DNA of 64,000 nt from Alphaproteobacteria bacterium (GCA_012103325.1 WLWY01000005.1:310001-374000), one strand, 5' to 3'. Shown: positions 27,369 through 35,468, numbered from the stretch's first letter. Made by a program: numbers and translations. The notes: generated by a model not told the origin, from the letters alone.

Positions 27369-28430
27369 ATGGCCTACAACACACTAATTATGGGCGCCTC
27401 GTATGGCTCGCTGCTGGCGATCAAGATGCTGCTCGCGGGGCATTCGGCAAAGCTTATCTGCCTGCCCGAAGAGGCTGATTTGATCAACTCGCAAGGCCAG
27501 ATCGTCCGCATGCCGGTACGCGGCCGCGAGGGGCTGGTCGAAATCCATTCGAACGACCTGCCGGGCAACATCTCCGCCGCCGGTCCGGGCGATGTCGATC
27601 CCAGCGAATACGATCTGATCGCACTCGCCATGCAGGAGCCGCAATACCGCTCCCCCGGCGTGCGCGAATTGCTGGACAAGGTGGCCACGTCCGGCGTGCC
27701 CGTGATGTCGATCATGAACATGCCGCCGCTGCCCTACATGGCGCGTATTCCCGGCCTCGACACGGAAATGCTGAAGCCGTGCTACACCGACCCCACGGTC
27801 TGGGACAGCTTCGATCCCAAGATGATTACCCTGTGCAGCCCCGACCCGCAGGCCTTCCGCCCGCCGGAGGAAAAGACGAATGTCCTGCAGGTCAGCCTGC
27901 CGACCAATTTCAAGGCGGCCCGCTTCGAATCCGACGAACACACCGCGATCCTGCGCCAGATGCAGGCGGATATCGAGGCGATCCGTTACGATGACGGGCA
28001 GGGCGAGATCGAACTGCCGGTGAAGCTCAAGGTGCACGACTCGGTTTTCGTGCCGCTCGCCAAGTGGAGCATGCTGCTGACCGGCAATTACCGCTGCGTG
28101 ATGGAAAACGAGATGCAGTCGATCAAGGACGCGGTGCACAGCGACCTCGACAAATCGCGCGACGTCTACAATTGGGTTAGCGAACTCTGCCGCGCCATGG
28201 GCGCCGACCCGGCCGATCAGGTGCCGTTCGAGAAATACGCCAACGCCGCCAACGGGCTCGCAAAGCCGTCTTCAGCCGCACGGGCACTCGCCGCCGGCGT
28301 GCCGAATATCGAGCGCGCCGACTGCCTGGTAAAGACCATCGCCGCGCAGAAGGGCATGCACAATGAGACGGTGGAGGCGACGGTGGCGCTGGTCGAAAGC
28401 TGGCTGGCGAAAAATCGCGCGGCGGCGTGA
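27369..28430 (+). CDS. PanE/ApbA-like reductase, candidate oxalyl-CoA reductase
   Basis: A 353-residue protein with a ketopantoate-reductase layout: an N-terminal dinucleotide fold with GASYGSLLAIKMLLAGH (9-25) in place of the usual GxGxxG-containing loop, and a helical C-terminal domain (about 200-350) with a conserved lysine-containing segment (PLAKWSMLLTGNY). Panothenate biosynthesis is unlikely so near oxc and frc. In Methylobacterium extorquens AM1 a PanE homologue (PanE2) reduces oxalyl-CoA to glyoxylate in oxalate assimilation, and I infer the same role here. An AGGGAGAAG site precedes the ATG. The IS5 insertion 200 bp upstream may have separated it from the oxc operon. The atypical nucleotide loop leaves cofactor preference open. 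Confidence 0.7.
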   Translation: MAYNTLIMGASYGSLLAIKMLLAGHSAKLICLPEEADLINSQGQIVRMPVRGREGLVEIHSNDLPGNISAAGPGDVDPSEYDLIALAMQEPQYRSPGVRELLDKVATSGVPVMSIMNMPPLPYMARIPGLDTEMLKPCYTDPTVWDSFDPKMITLCSPDPQAFRPPEEKTNVLQVSLPTNFKAARFESDEHTAILRQMQADIEAIRYDDGQGEIELPVKLKVHDSVFVPLAKWSMLLTGNYRCVMENEMQSIKDAVHSDLDKSRDVYNWVSELCRAMGADPADQVPFEKYANAANGLAKPSSAARALAAGVPNIERADCLVKTIAAQKGMHNETVEATVALVESWLAKNRAAA

Positions 28431-28478
28431 CGGCGCACCGCCAGATCACCGGAACACCGTAGCGCTAATTTTCCCTAA

Positions 28479-28548
28479 CGTGTCATCCCGCACTTGATGC
28501 GGGATCCATGTCTATGCCAATCGCCGTGTCCGGCATCGACATGGATCC
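28479..28548. repeat. CGTGTCATCC-type repeat, left part, interrupted by IS110 element
   Basis: CGTGTCATCCCGCACTTGATGC to GACATGGATCC. The repeat resumes at 29662 (CCGATCTGCGCGGC) and ends near 29698. Joined, the halves match the reverse complement of the intact copy at 25171-25277 across the junction. Confidence 0.85.
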
Positions 28549-28712
28549 TTGTCTGTTGTGTTTGTGTCAGAATGAGAACGGGCGGGAGACCGTTGGATCC
28601 TCGGTCTTGAAGACCGTGATTGGGCCTGGCTCCCCGCCCGCGTTTGCTTACTCATCCTGAACAGTTGCCAGGGGCTGCCCCAAGCAGATCCCGCATGACA
28701 AGGACAGGAACC
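28549..28712 (+). ncRNA. Candidate bridge RNA in IS110 left end
   Basis: IS110 elements carry a structured guide RNA in the non-coding end next to the recombinase. Here GGGCGGG (28581-28587) can pair with CCCGCCC near 28638, and inside it AGACCG/CGGTCT and CGGTC/GACCG form alternative hairpins. One loop holds TGGATCCTCGGTCT (28594-28607), which matches the occupied target TGGATCC/CCGATCT at 12 of 14 positions, both mismatches being compatible with G-U pairing. RNA ends are unknown; the interval covers the whole non-coding end. Confidence 0.6.
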
Positions 28713-29648
28713 ATGACGATATACCAAGATCACATCGGAATCGACGTTTCCAAGGACCAGCTCGACCTGTTCAGCATCGCCCGCGACAAGGCCTGGCGTA
28801 TCGCCAATGAGCGTGATGCCATCCGGGTGCTGCTGCGCGAGTTGCCCCCTGACGCGCTCGTCGTCTTCGAAGCCACGAGCGTCTATGACAAAACCCTGCG
28901 CCGTGTGCTGTCTCGCGCCGGTCGGCCCTTCGCCAGGGTCAATCCGAGGCGGGCCCGTGAGTTCGCCCGCGCCACCGGCCTCCTCGCCAAGACCGACCGC
29001 GTCGATGCTCGCATGCTTGCCTGGCTCGGCGCCCGTCTCGACCCAACGCCGACCTGCGAGCCTTCGCCCGAACGGCAGCACCTGGCCGAGTTGCTGCAGC
29101 GGCGCAACCAGCTCGTCGAGATGCGCAAACAGGAAAAGACCCGCCTCAAACAGGTCGACCCCGGTCCTCTCCGGCGCGATATCAAAAGCCTCATCGAAGT
29201 CCTGTCGCGCCACATTGCTACCTTCGAGCGCGCCATCAAAAACCTTATCGAAACGAACACGGAGTTCGACCGTCTCGTACACACCCTGCAGACCGCGCCC
29301 GGTGTCGGACCGGTCATCGCCGCGACCCTGATCGCCGAAATGCCGGAACTCGGAAACCTCGACCGCCGGGCCGTCGCCCTGCTGGCCGGTCTCGCACCCA
29401 TCGCCGACGACTCAGGAAAACGCAAAGGCTATCGAAAAATCAGCGGCGGCAGGCCACGCCTTAGACGCGCCCTTTATCTCGCGGCTCTCACCGCAAAGCG
29501 TAACCCGGCCTTTCAGCCCTTCTATGACAGGCTCCGCGATAACGGAAAACAGCCCAAAACCGCCATTATCGCTGTCGCCCGAAAACTTATCGTCACACTC
29601 AACGCAATGATCCGAAACAACGAAACCTTCAAACAACAAACCGCATGA
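28713..29648 (+). CDS. IS110-family transposase (DEDD recombinase)
   Basis: Serine/DEDD recombinase of 311 residues from ATG 28713, chosen because AAGGACAGGA lies just upstream and the next upstream start would run through the non-coding end. The RuvC-like N-terminal domain has GIDVSKDQLDL (first Asp), VVFEATSVYD (Glu) and KTDRVDARMLA (Asp-Asp). The Tnp20 C-terminal domain has TAPGVGPVIAATLIAE, a helix-hairpin-helix-like segment, and KISGGRPRLRRALY with the catalytic serine. The frame is intact. The long left non-coding end and near-absent right end place it in the IS110 rather than the IS1111 group. Confidence 0.93.
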   Translation: MTIYQDHIGIDVSKDQLDLFSIARDKAWRIANERDAIRVLLRELPPDALVVFEATSVYDKTLRRVLSRAGRPFARVNPRRAREFARATGLLAKTDRVDARMLAWLGARLDPTPTCEPSPERQHLAELLQRRNQLVEMRKQEKTRLKQVDPGPLRRDIKSLIEVLSRHIATFERAIKNLIETNTEFDRLVHTLQTAPGVGPVIAATLIAEMPELGNLDRRAVALLAGLAPIADDSGKRKGYRKISGGRPRLRRALYLAALTAKRNPAFQPFYDRLRDNGKQPKTAIIAVARKLIVTLNAMIRNNETFKQQTA

Positions 29649-29734
29649 CAAACACAGTTGCCCGATCTGCGCGGCTGCGCCGCTTGTCAGGGATGACGAG
29701 GTGGGGGAATTGGCGGACTAGCCAATAAGCAGGA

Positions 29735-30868
29735 CTACGCCGCGGGAACCCCCGTCTCCACATACGCCCGGATCCCCTCCGGCGACAGGCCCGCCAGGCC
29801 GAGCCGCTCAAGCGTCAGGCCGTCTTGCCAGGAGTCGCTGCCGAGCAGCGCGTCGACCATATGGACGTATCCGCGGTTCAGGGGCACGCGCAACCCCGCG
29901 CTTTCGGCCAGCTGCACGAAGGGCACCTGGGCAAGCGGGGCGTCGAGCGCCATCCAGGACCGCCAGATGTCGGCCGGAAGCGATCCGATATTCCTGTAGA
30001 AGGGCGAGTCCTTCACGGCGTCGTACACCGTGCCCCCGGGACCGCCGTAGAGACGTTGAATATGCTCGAGCAGCGGCCGGTAGCGGACGCTGAAGGCATC
30101 GCAGACCGCGGGCCGCTCCGCGTCGAACGCTTCGGCGAGCCGGCCGGCATGCACCGTATTCCCGGTCCCGTAGAAACTGATCGGTTCGCCCTTGGCCTCC
30201 GCACGGTCGAAGTACCCGACATTGAGCAGCGCCATGGCGGGATGCACCATCAGGTTTATGTTCTCGAAGTTGGTTTCAATGACACTGCGCCGCAGGTCCG
30301 CCGATGCCATGATCAGGGGGAGGAACCGCATCGCATCCGGGGCGCGGTTGGCCGGAAACGCGGCGACGGGGATTTCGGACCGGATGACTCGCGGCGTCAC
30401 CTCCGCACCCGTCCGCACCGCGGCGATGGGGGGCGCTGTGCCTTCCGCCACGGTCACACCCGCCTTGTCCGCAGCCCGTAGTGCCGGCGCCAATCGCAAG
30501 GCCGGCCAGTAACCGTAGGTGCTGACGAACAACACCTGGCCGTTCTCCAAATGCGGAATCAGCCCCGCCGCCCGTTCTTCAAGCTCGGCCGGCTCGACAT
30601 CCATCACCACCAGATCGGCCCCGGCGATCGCCTCGGCCGGATCGTCGGTTAGAATACGGGGCGTCCCCAGCCCGCTGCGTGCCGAGGGAGACGGGGCCGA
30701 CGGCGGCATAAGCGTAATACCGCCCGCCGCCCGCACAGCTTCCAGGCATTCTGCTTGGTCGGGCCAAGGCGCAAAGCGCACATCGTGCCCGCCGAGCGCC
30801 AGATCGCCGGCCATCGTGGCGCCAATGTTCATCCCGGTATTTCCGATAACCGCGATAGCAACCGTCAT
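29735..30868 (-). CDS. Opine dehydrogenase-like NAD(P)-dependent oxidoreductase
   Basis: A 377-residue member of the octopine/nopaline dehydrogenase family. The N-terminal dinucleotide fold has IAVIGNTGMNIGATMAGDLALGGHDVRF-type sequence (5-32, GxxGxxxG). The C-terminal helical domain (about 195-370) has the family's NINLMVHPAMALLN segment with the probable catalytic His209. These enzymes reductively join the amine of an amino acid to a 2-oxo acid; the substrate here cannot be read from sequence. It starts with GGAGGCGGC before the ATG, the same leader as the hisC-like gene at 33177, and is the last gene of a five-gene minus-strand cluster. A decayed fragment of a second such gene lies at 35100-35290. 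Confidence 0.82.
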   Translation of the reverse strand: MTVAIAVIGNTGMNIGATMAGDLALGGHDVRFAPWPDQAECLEAVRAAGGITLMPPSAPSPSARSGLGTPRILTDDPAEAIAGADLVVMDVEPAELEERAAGLIPHLENGQVLFVSTYGYWPALRLAPALRAADKAGVTVAEGTAPPIAAVRTGAEVTPRVIRSEIPVAAFPANRAPDAMRFLPLIMASADLRRSVIETNFENINLMVHPAMALLNVGYFDRAEAKGEPISFYGTGNTVHAGRLAEAFDAERPAVCDAFSVRYRPLLEHIQRLYGGPGGTVYDAVKDSPFYRNIGSLPADIWRSWMALDAPLAQVPFVQLAESAGLRVPLNRGYVHMVDALLGSDSWQDGLTLERLGLAGLSPEGIRAYVETGVPAA

Positions 30869-30956
30869 GCCGCCTCCGTTCAGAATATTGCGCTATATGC
30901 GTACGTCGAGACAGTGCTCACCCGGTCATGAGGAGTCAACGACGCGCCGCCACCGA

Positions 30957-31451
30957 TTAGGTGTGGCGGTCGACGAACGCTTCGTAAACGGCGAGTATAT
31001 CCTCCCGCCGCATCTGTTTGGCCGCCATGTCGCGTTCGTCGATCGGCAGTCCGACCTGATGACGCAGTTCCTGGTTGCTCATGCTGCGGGCCCATTTGGG
31101 ATCGTGCGCGGCAAGGCGCTGGAAAAGTGCCGCGCTGTCGTCTGCCGCACCGGCGTAGAACAGCCGCTCGATGCCAACTTGGTACATGGTCGCCACGCAC
31201 ATCGAGCACGGTTCGCCCGACGTGTACAGATCGGCGCCCTTGAGGGAGGTAAGCGAATGCCGGCGGCAGGCGTCGCGGATCGCCTCGACCTCGCCATGCG
31301 ACGTCGGATCGAAATTTGCGGTGCTCCGATTGAGCCCTTCGCCGATGATCTCCCCATCTTTTACGACAACCGCGCCATAGGGCAGGGTGCCCGGCGTATC
31401 GACGGCTTCGCGGGCAATTTCTATTGCGCGGACCATGAATTTTTCTTGCAT
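30957..31451 (-). CDS. Cytidine/deoxycytidylate deaminase-family protein
   Basis: Zinc-dependent deaminase fold, about 165 residues from ATG 31451. The zinc site is complete: His52 and catalytic Glu54 in SHGEVEAIRD, Cys82 and Cys85 in GEPCSMCVA. The pattern is that of guanine deaminase/tRNA adenosine deaminase-like proteins. The C-terminal extension (NQELRHQVGLPIDERDMA) differs from TadA, so a free base or small amine substrate is more likely than tRNA. The start at 31493 would add 14 unconserved-looking residues. It lies between the thiol-dioxygenase-like gene and the opine-dehydrogenase-like gene on the same strand (46 and 88 bp gaps). Confidence 0.82.
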   Translation of the reverse strand: MQEKFMVRAIEIAREAVDTPGTLPYGAVVVKDGEIIGEGLNRSTANFDPTSHGEVEAIRDACRRHSLTSLKGADLYTSGEPCSMCVATMYQVGIERLFYAGAADDSAALFQRLAAHDPKWARSMSNQELRHQVGLPIDERDMAAKQMRREDILAVYEAFVDRHT

Positions 31452-31497
31452 GCGGCTGTCCTCCAATGTGGTCGCTTTCCGTATTAGAACCACGCGC

Positions 31498-32067
31498 CTA
31501 AACGCGTTTCAACGGTATCTTGAAATCTTCGACCTTGCCGGTATCGGGGTCGATCTGACAACGGCCGGTATGATTGATGCTCATGCCGTAAGTATGGAGA
31601 GCGACGGAAACCGCGTCCGACTGATTGCTGACCGTGTGATAACTGCCTGATGGCATGGCCAGCGCGTCGCCGTGGTGAAATATCTTCTCGCCGCGTTTCT
31701 GGATTTTGCCGTAACCCGGCACGGATCCATTATCTTCGCGGCTGTACATGGTGTTGCATTCCTCACCCTGGATGCCAACGACAACGGCCCAGGTGCCGTG
31801 ATCATGAACCTTCGAGACGTAACCGGGGCTGAGGCAGCCTGTGAACACCATGAGCGAATGATCGTCTTCTTCGTTCAGGACGTTCAGACCTGTGCCCCGC
31901 GCAGGATCATATCGAGTGAATTCCGATTTGAACCATGTTTCGCTGTTGGCCACGAATTTTTGCGCGAGCGGACGAACGCTTCTCATTATCTGCGCTTCAT
32001 CGTTTGTCTCGGCAACAATAGCGCGGAGGTCCGCGACATATTCTGAAAGGGTATAGTTCTGTGTCAT
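31498..32067 (-). CDS. Thiol dioxygenase-like cupin (cysteine dioxygenase type I family)
   Basis: Small cupin of 189 residues from ATG 32067, with AAGGGGA 8 bp upstream. It has the iron-binding facial triad of thiol dioxygenases: His88 and His90 in KVHDHGTWAVV and His144 in GSYHTVSN. GIQGEECNTMY follows the first strand pair. Bacterial relatives oxidise cysteine or 3-mercaptopropionate to the sulfinate. A Tyr/Cys crosslink pair as in mammalian CDO is not evident. It is 21 bp downstream of the hisC-like gene and probably in the same operon. The true thiol, if any, is unknown. Confidence 0.75.
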   Translation of the reverse strand: MTQNYTLSEYVADLRAIVAETNDEAQIMRSVRPLAQKFVANSETWFKSEFTRYDPARGTGLNVLNEEDDHSLMVFTGCLSPGYVSKVHDHGTWAVVVGIQGEECNTMYSREDNGSVPGYGKIQKRGEKIFHHGDALAMPSGSYHTVSNQSDAVSVALHTYGMSINHTGRCQIDPDTGKVEDFKIPLKRV

Positions 32068-32088
32068 GCCAATTCCCCTTTTCATATT

Positions 32089-33177
32089 TCAGCTGGCGAG
32101 GAACGTTTCCAGCGCATCGCCGACGCGCTGCAGGTCCTCGTGGCGGCCAATGGTGATCCGCAGGTGGTTGCGATAGGCGGGTGTGGGAAACCGCCGGACG
32201 GCGACGCCATTTGCGCGCAGGTGCCGGTCCGCGGCTTCGGCGGTCCGCGCCGGGTTGGGGAAACCGGCGAGAACGAAGTTCGTCTGGCTCGGCACGACGG
32301 CGAGACCGAGACCTGTCAGACGCTCCGAGAGCCAGGCGCGGCCGTCCCGGTTTGCCGTATAGACCGCATCGTAATGGCCGCGGTCGGTGAGCGCAGCCCG
32401 TGCGGCGGCCATCGAAACGCCGGAGAGCGGAAACGTCGTGGAGATGCGGCGCACGTCGGCGACGATATCCAGGGGCGCGTAGAGCCAGCCGATACGCGCG
32501 CCGGCCAGCCCGAAAATCTTCGAAAAGGTCCGGCTCATGACGATGTTCGACGCGCCGTCGACCAGCGTGTGGACCGGCTGCCGTCCCGGATCGTCGACAT
32601 ATTCGTCATAGGCGCTATCCAGGACGAGGAGCGCTTCCGCCGGCATCGCGGCATGCAGCGCCTGCAATTCGTCGCTGCCGAGATAGGTACCGGCCGGGTT
32701 TTCCGGATTGGCGAGGTAGATCATCCGCGTGCGTTCGTTGATCCCTTCAATCAGATGACGGACCGAAGGGCGAAAGCCCTGATCCGGAACCGAGCGGACT
32801 TCGGCGTCATTGGCGAAGGCGTAGTTGGGCGTCTTGGGGTACCCGTTCTCGCTGCGCAGCATCTCGGTCCCGGGGCCGAGATAGATCCGCGCCAGCCGCG
32901 CCAAGAGATCGTCCGAGCCGTTTCCAACCGTGATTTTCGCCGCGTCGACGCCGAAGAAGGATGCGATCTCGGGCGCCAGCGTTCCGTCGATATTCTCGGT
33001 GTACCGTTCGAGATGCCCCGTCGCCTCGCGCGCCGCTTCGATCGCCTTCGGACTCGGCCCGAACACACTTTCGTTCGAATTCAACAGCAGGTCCGGCGCC
33101 GGCAAACCGTCGTCCTCGGCTTCGGTCATATAGGCCCTAATCTTGCGAATGCCGGGCCGGGCGGGTTGAAGGGTCAT
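32089..33177 (-). CDS. HisC-like PLP-dependent aminotransferase
   Basis: Fold-type I aminotransferase of 362 residues with the histidinol-phosphate aminotransferase pattern: LLNSNESVFGPSP (31-43), NGSDDLLARL (86-95), LANPENPAGTYL (155-166), LDSAYDEYVD and the PLP lysine Lys220 in MSRTFSKIFGLAGARIGW. The absence of other his genes and its position in a non-histidine cluster argue for a different amino donor/acceptor pair. It overlaps the upstream fatty-acid-hydroxylase gene by 4 nt (ATGA) and is followed after 21 bp by the cupin gene, so it is in the middle of one transcript. Its GGAGGCGGC leader is repeated before the opine-dehydrogenase-like gene. Confidence 0.85.
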   Translation of the reverse strand: MTLQPARPGIRKIRAYMTEAEDDGLPAPDLLLNSNESVFGPSPKAIEAAREATGHLERYTENIDGTLAPEIASFFGVDAAKITVGNGSDDLLARLARIYLGPGTEMLRSENGYPKTPNYAFANDAEVRSVPDQGFRPSVRHLIEGINERTRMIYLANPENPAGTYLGSDELQALHAAMPAEALLVLDSAYDEYVDDPGRQPVHTLVDGASNIVMSRTFSKIFGLAGARIGWLYAPLDIVADVRRISTTFPLSGVSMAAARAALTDRGHYDAVYTANRDGRAWLSERLTGLGLAVVPSQTNFVLAGFPNPARTAEAADRHLRANGVAVRRFPTPAYRNHLRITIGRHEDLQRVGDALETFLAS

Positions 33178-34190
33178 GCCGCCTCCGTTTTGTGGATCGC
33201 GCGCTGGCGTCGGCGCATCGCCGTATGTGCGTCGTCGCTACCGTCGTGGTAGGTGCCGAACAGCTTGTCCAGCGCCGCCAGGCTGCCGCCGTAATTACAT
33301 TCGAAATATTTGTGGTGGAGGTAATGGAAATAGCTGCCGCCCTCGACCGCCAAATGCTTGCCGAGTTTCACTTTCTCGAAACCGGTATGGGCCGTTGCCG
33401 CATTGAAGATGGCGATATGAATTTGGAAGAGTGCGTTTACCGGGTGCAGCGCCACCAGCCACTGTACGACAACGGTCGAGAAATAGAGGATATGCTCCAC
33501 CGGATGCATGGCAAGGCCGGACCAGGGCCCGATTTCGACATTGTGATGGTGCAGGACATGCACTGTCCGATAGAGCGCGCGCGTGTGCAGCAGCCGGTGG
33601 GCGAAATAGAAATGCACCGAATGCACGACGGGGGTCAGGATTAGCAGCGCCATGCACCAGCCCCAGAACAGGACTGGTCCAACGTCTGCACCGGCATAGC
33701 CGAGAAATCCGTTGGCGAAACCCCAATAGGTTAAAACCTCGTAACCGGTGAACACCGGAACGCCATAGACGAGCGCATGAAACATGTTGTCGCGCACCTG
33801 TTGGCGGAAGCGGAACCGCCCGCTGTCGGTGGCGAACGGTTTAAGGGTGAAGCGCAGCGCCTCGCCCTGCCACGCGAAGACGTAGAGGGTGAGATGCAGC
33901 CCGCCGAACAGCAGCAGGGTGAGGGCCAGGTTCCGTCCAAGCAGCAGCGCAATCCACCACAACTCGAGCGATTGCATGGCAGCGAGTTCGGGCGTCAGCC
34001 AGGTCCAAGTGACGAGTGTGACGGCGAGCCAGAAGGCGTTGGTCGGCCAGAGGTATCCGGGAAAGCCGACGCACCAGCGCAACACCGCGCCGGGCCGCGG
34101 CGGCCAATGATTGATCGGCGCGGGCGCGATCCGGCCCGCGGGCCGCCACTCGCCCCGTTCGTTACGGGCGCTCGCGGGTGCATCCGTCAT
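33174..34190 (-). CDS. Fatty acid hydroxylase / sterol desaturase superfamily membrane protein
   Basis: Integral membrane di-iron oxidase family protein of about 338 residues. Several hydrophobic helices cover residues 35-215. The histidine clusters that bind the metal pair are present: HFYFAHRLLH, then TVHVLHHHNVEIG and, near the C-terminus, YFHYLHHKYFECNYG. The last motif is typical of the sterol desaturase superfamily. The start at 34190 (MTDAPASAR) is preferred over 34217. It is the first gene of the minus-strand cluster and overlaps the aminotransferase by 4 nt. The substrate could be a lipid or another hydrophobic carbon chain. Confidence 0.85.
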   Translation of the reverse strand: MTDAPASARNERGEWRPAGRIAPAPINHWPPRPGAVLRWCVGFPGYLWPTNAFWLAVTLVTWTWLTPELAAMQSLELWWIALLLGRNLALTLLLFGGLHLTLYVFAWQGEALRFTLKPFATDSGRFRFRQQVRDNMFHALVYGVPVFTGYEVLTYWGFANGFLGYAGADVGPVLFWGWCMALLILTPVVHSVHFYFAHRLLHTRALYRTVHVLHHHNVEIGPWSGLAMHPVEHILYFSTVVVQWLVALHPVNALFQIHIAIFNAATAHTGFEKVKLGKHLAVEGGSYFHYLHHKYFECNYGGSLAALDKLFGTYHDGSDDAHTAMRRRQRAIHKTEAA

Positions 34191-34370
34191 CCGATCGCTC
34201 CTTCTTCGGCACCCCAAAGCCTATGCGCCCCACCGGACCTCGTCAATTCCGGGGCGGTCGCTCAAAACGTACGCGGAGCCCCCGTCTTGATGGAGGTGAA
34301 ACGGCTATGCGATGCGCCGGGAGCGGCGAATCGGGGTACCCTGATCTGAACGCCAAGCCACCCCATCGCC

Positions 34371-35075
34371 ATGTCCCGCCTGCAAGAAACCGACCTGTAT
34401 CCGCCCGTCAAAGCCTTCCTGGAAGGCCAGGGCTACGCCGTGAAAAGCGAAATATCGAACTGCGACGTGGTCGCGGTGCGGGGCGAGGAGGACCCGGTCA
34501 TCGTCGAGTTGAAGACGGCCTTCACGCTGCCGCTGGTGCTGCAGGGCATTCGCCGCCAGACCGTGACCGACCATGTCTACCTCGCCTTCGCGATCCAAAC
34601 CGGCCGCCCGGCAGCAACGGTGTGGCGCCGCCATGCGCGCGATGTGTTGAAGCTGTGCCGCATGCTCGGTCTTGGTCTGATGACGGTCCGCATGGCGGCA
34701 GAGGGCCCTTCAAGCATCGAAATCCATCTCGATCCCGCCCCCTACCAGCCGCGCAAGAACAAGCGCCGGCGTGGCATGCTGCTGCAAGAATTTCATCGCC
34801 GCGTTGGCGACCCCAATCAGGGCGGCGCCACCAAGCAGCCGGTCATGACCGCGTACCGCCAGGACGCCTTGCGCTGCGCCGCCTTCCTCCAGCGCGGCGG
34901 GGCCAGCCGGGCGGTCGTTGTGAAAACGCAAACGGGCGTCATTCGCGCACCACAGATCCTGCAAAAAGACCACTATGGCTGGTTTCAGCGCGTCGCACGG
35001 GGTACCTACGCCTTGACGCCGAACGGCGAGCGCGCGCTCGATACCTATGCCGATGTCGTTGCGATGCTTGAGTGA
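34371..35075 (+). CDS. DUF2161 protein with PD-(D/E)XK-type nuclease fold
   Basis: A 234-residue protein of the DUF2161 family, predicted to have a PD-(D/E)XK phosphodiesterase fold. Candidate catalytic residues are Asp32 in NCDVVAV and Glu46/Lys48 in VIVELKTA. The C-terminal half looks like a basic (KNKRRRGML) plus winged-helix region (QGGATKQPVMTAYRQDALRC, WFQRVARGTYALTPNG). Substrate and biological role are unknown, and DUF2161 genes are often single. It is divergent from the membrane hydroxylase gene across 180 bp. No recognisable partner methylase or restriction gene is adjacent. Confidence 0.8.
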   Translation: MSRLQETDLYPPVKAFLEGQGYAVKSEISNCDVVAVRGEEDPVIVELKTAFTLPLVLQGIRRQTVTDHVYLAFAIQTGRPAATVWRRHARDVLKLCRMLGLGLMTVRMAAEGPSSIEIHLDPAPYQPRKNKRRRGMLLQEFHRRVGDPNQGGATKQPVMTAYRQDALRCAAFLQRGGASRAVVVKTQTGVIRAPQILQKDHYGWFQRVARGTYALTPNGERALDTYADVVAMLE

Positions 35076-35099
35076 GGGACAGCGCCGGAACTGAATATT

Positions 35100-35290
35100 A
35101 CGTTTTGACGGGATCATCGGTCAGGATGCGCGGGTGCCCAACCTGTTTCGGCCGAAGAGCGTTCAGCCCGTCGGCTGCGTCACCGTAATTCCGCCCGCGC
35201 CCACACTGCCGACGGACCGCAGCGCAAGACGCACATCCTGCCCGCGAGCGCCAGATCCCTTGCCATCGGCGCGCCAATGAAATTCCCAGT
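35100..35290 (-). pseudogene. Decayed fragment of an opine-dehydrogenase-like gene
   Basis: Minus-strand reading gives FIGAPMARDLALAG, then after a one-base frame change QDVRLALRS, then AGGITVTQP and, past a stop, GHPRILTDDPVK. These align in order with NIGATMAGDLALGG, HDVRFAPWP, AGGITLMPP and GTPRILTDDPAE of the intact protein encoded at 29735-30868 (residues 14-78). Only the first fifth of the gene remains. The rest of the 393-bp gap between 35076 and 35468 shows nothing else I recognise. Confidence 0.75.
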
Positions 35291-35468
35291 GAATGCGCAC
35301 GAACACGTGCACATCAAGTGATGTGCAAATCGCATCCTCACGACACATATCTGTCACAGAATCAAGGGGCTTTGGTTGGTCCTCTTCATACACCGGAGTA
35401 CGTTTCCAGCCCGGGGGGAGGGACACCAACCGTTGCTCGAAACAGCTCTACTGAGGAGAGGCAATACA

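Larger units (their letters stand above)
28549..29661. mobile_element. IS110-family insertion sequence, about 1.11 kb
   Basis: Boundaries are set by comparison with uninterrupted repeat copies: left junction GGATCC/TTGTCTG at 28548/28549, right junction ACAGTTG/CCCGATC near 29660/29661. There are no terminal inverted repeats and no more than 1-2 bp of duplication, as usual for IS110. It has a long non-coding left end (about 164 bp) and a very short right end (12-13 bp). Confidence 0.85.

Noticed and set aside
32089..33177. Assignment of the HisC-like gene to histidine synthesis
   Set aside because: No other his gene is present, and the surrounding operon points to another pathway.
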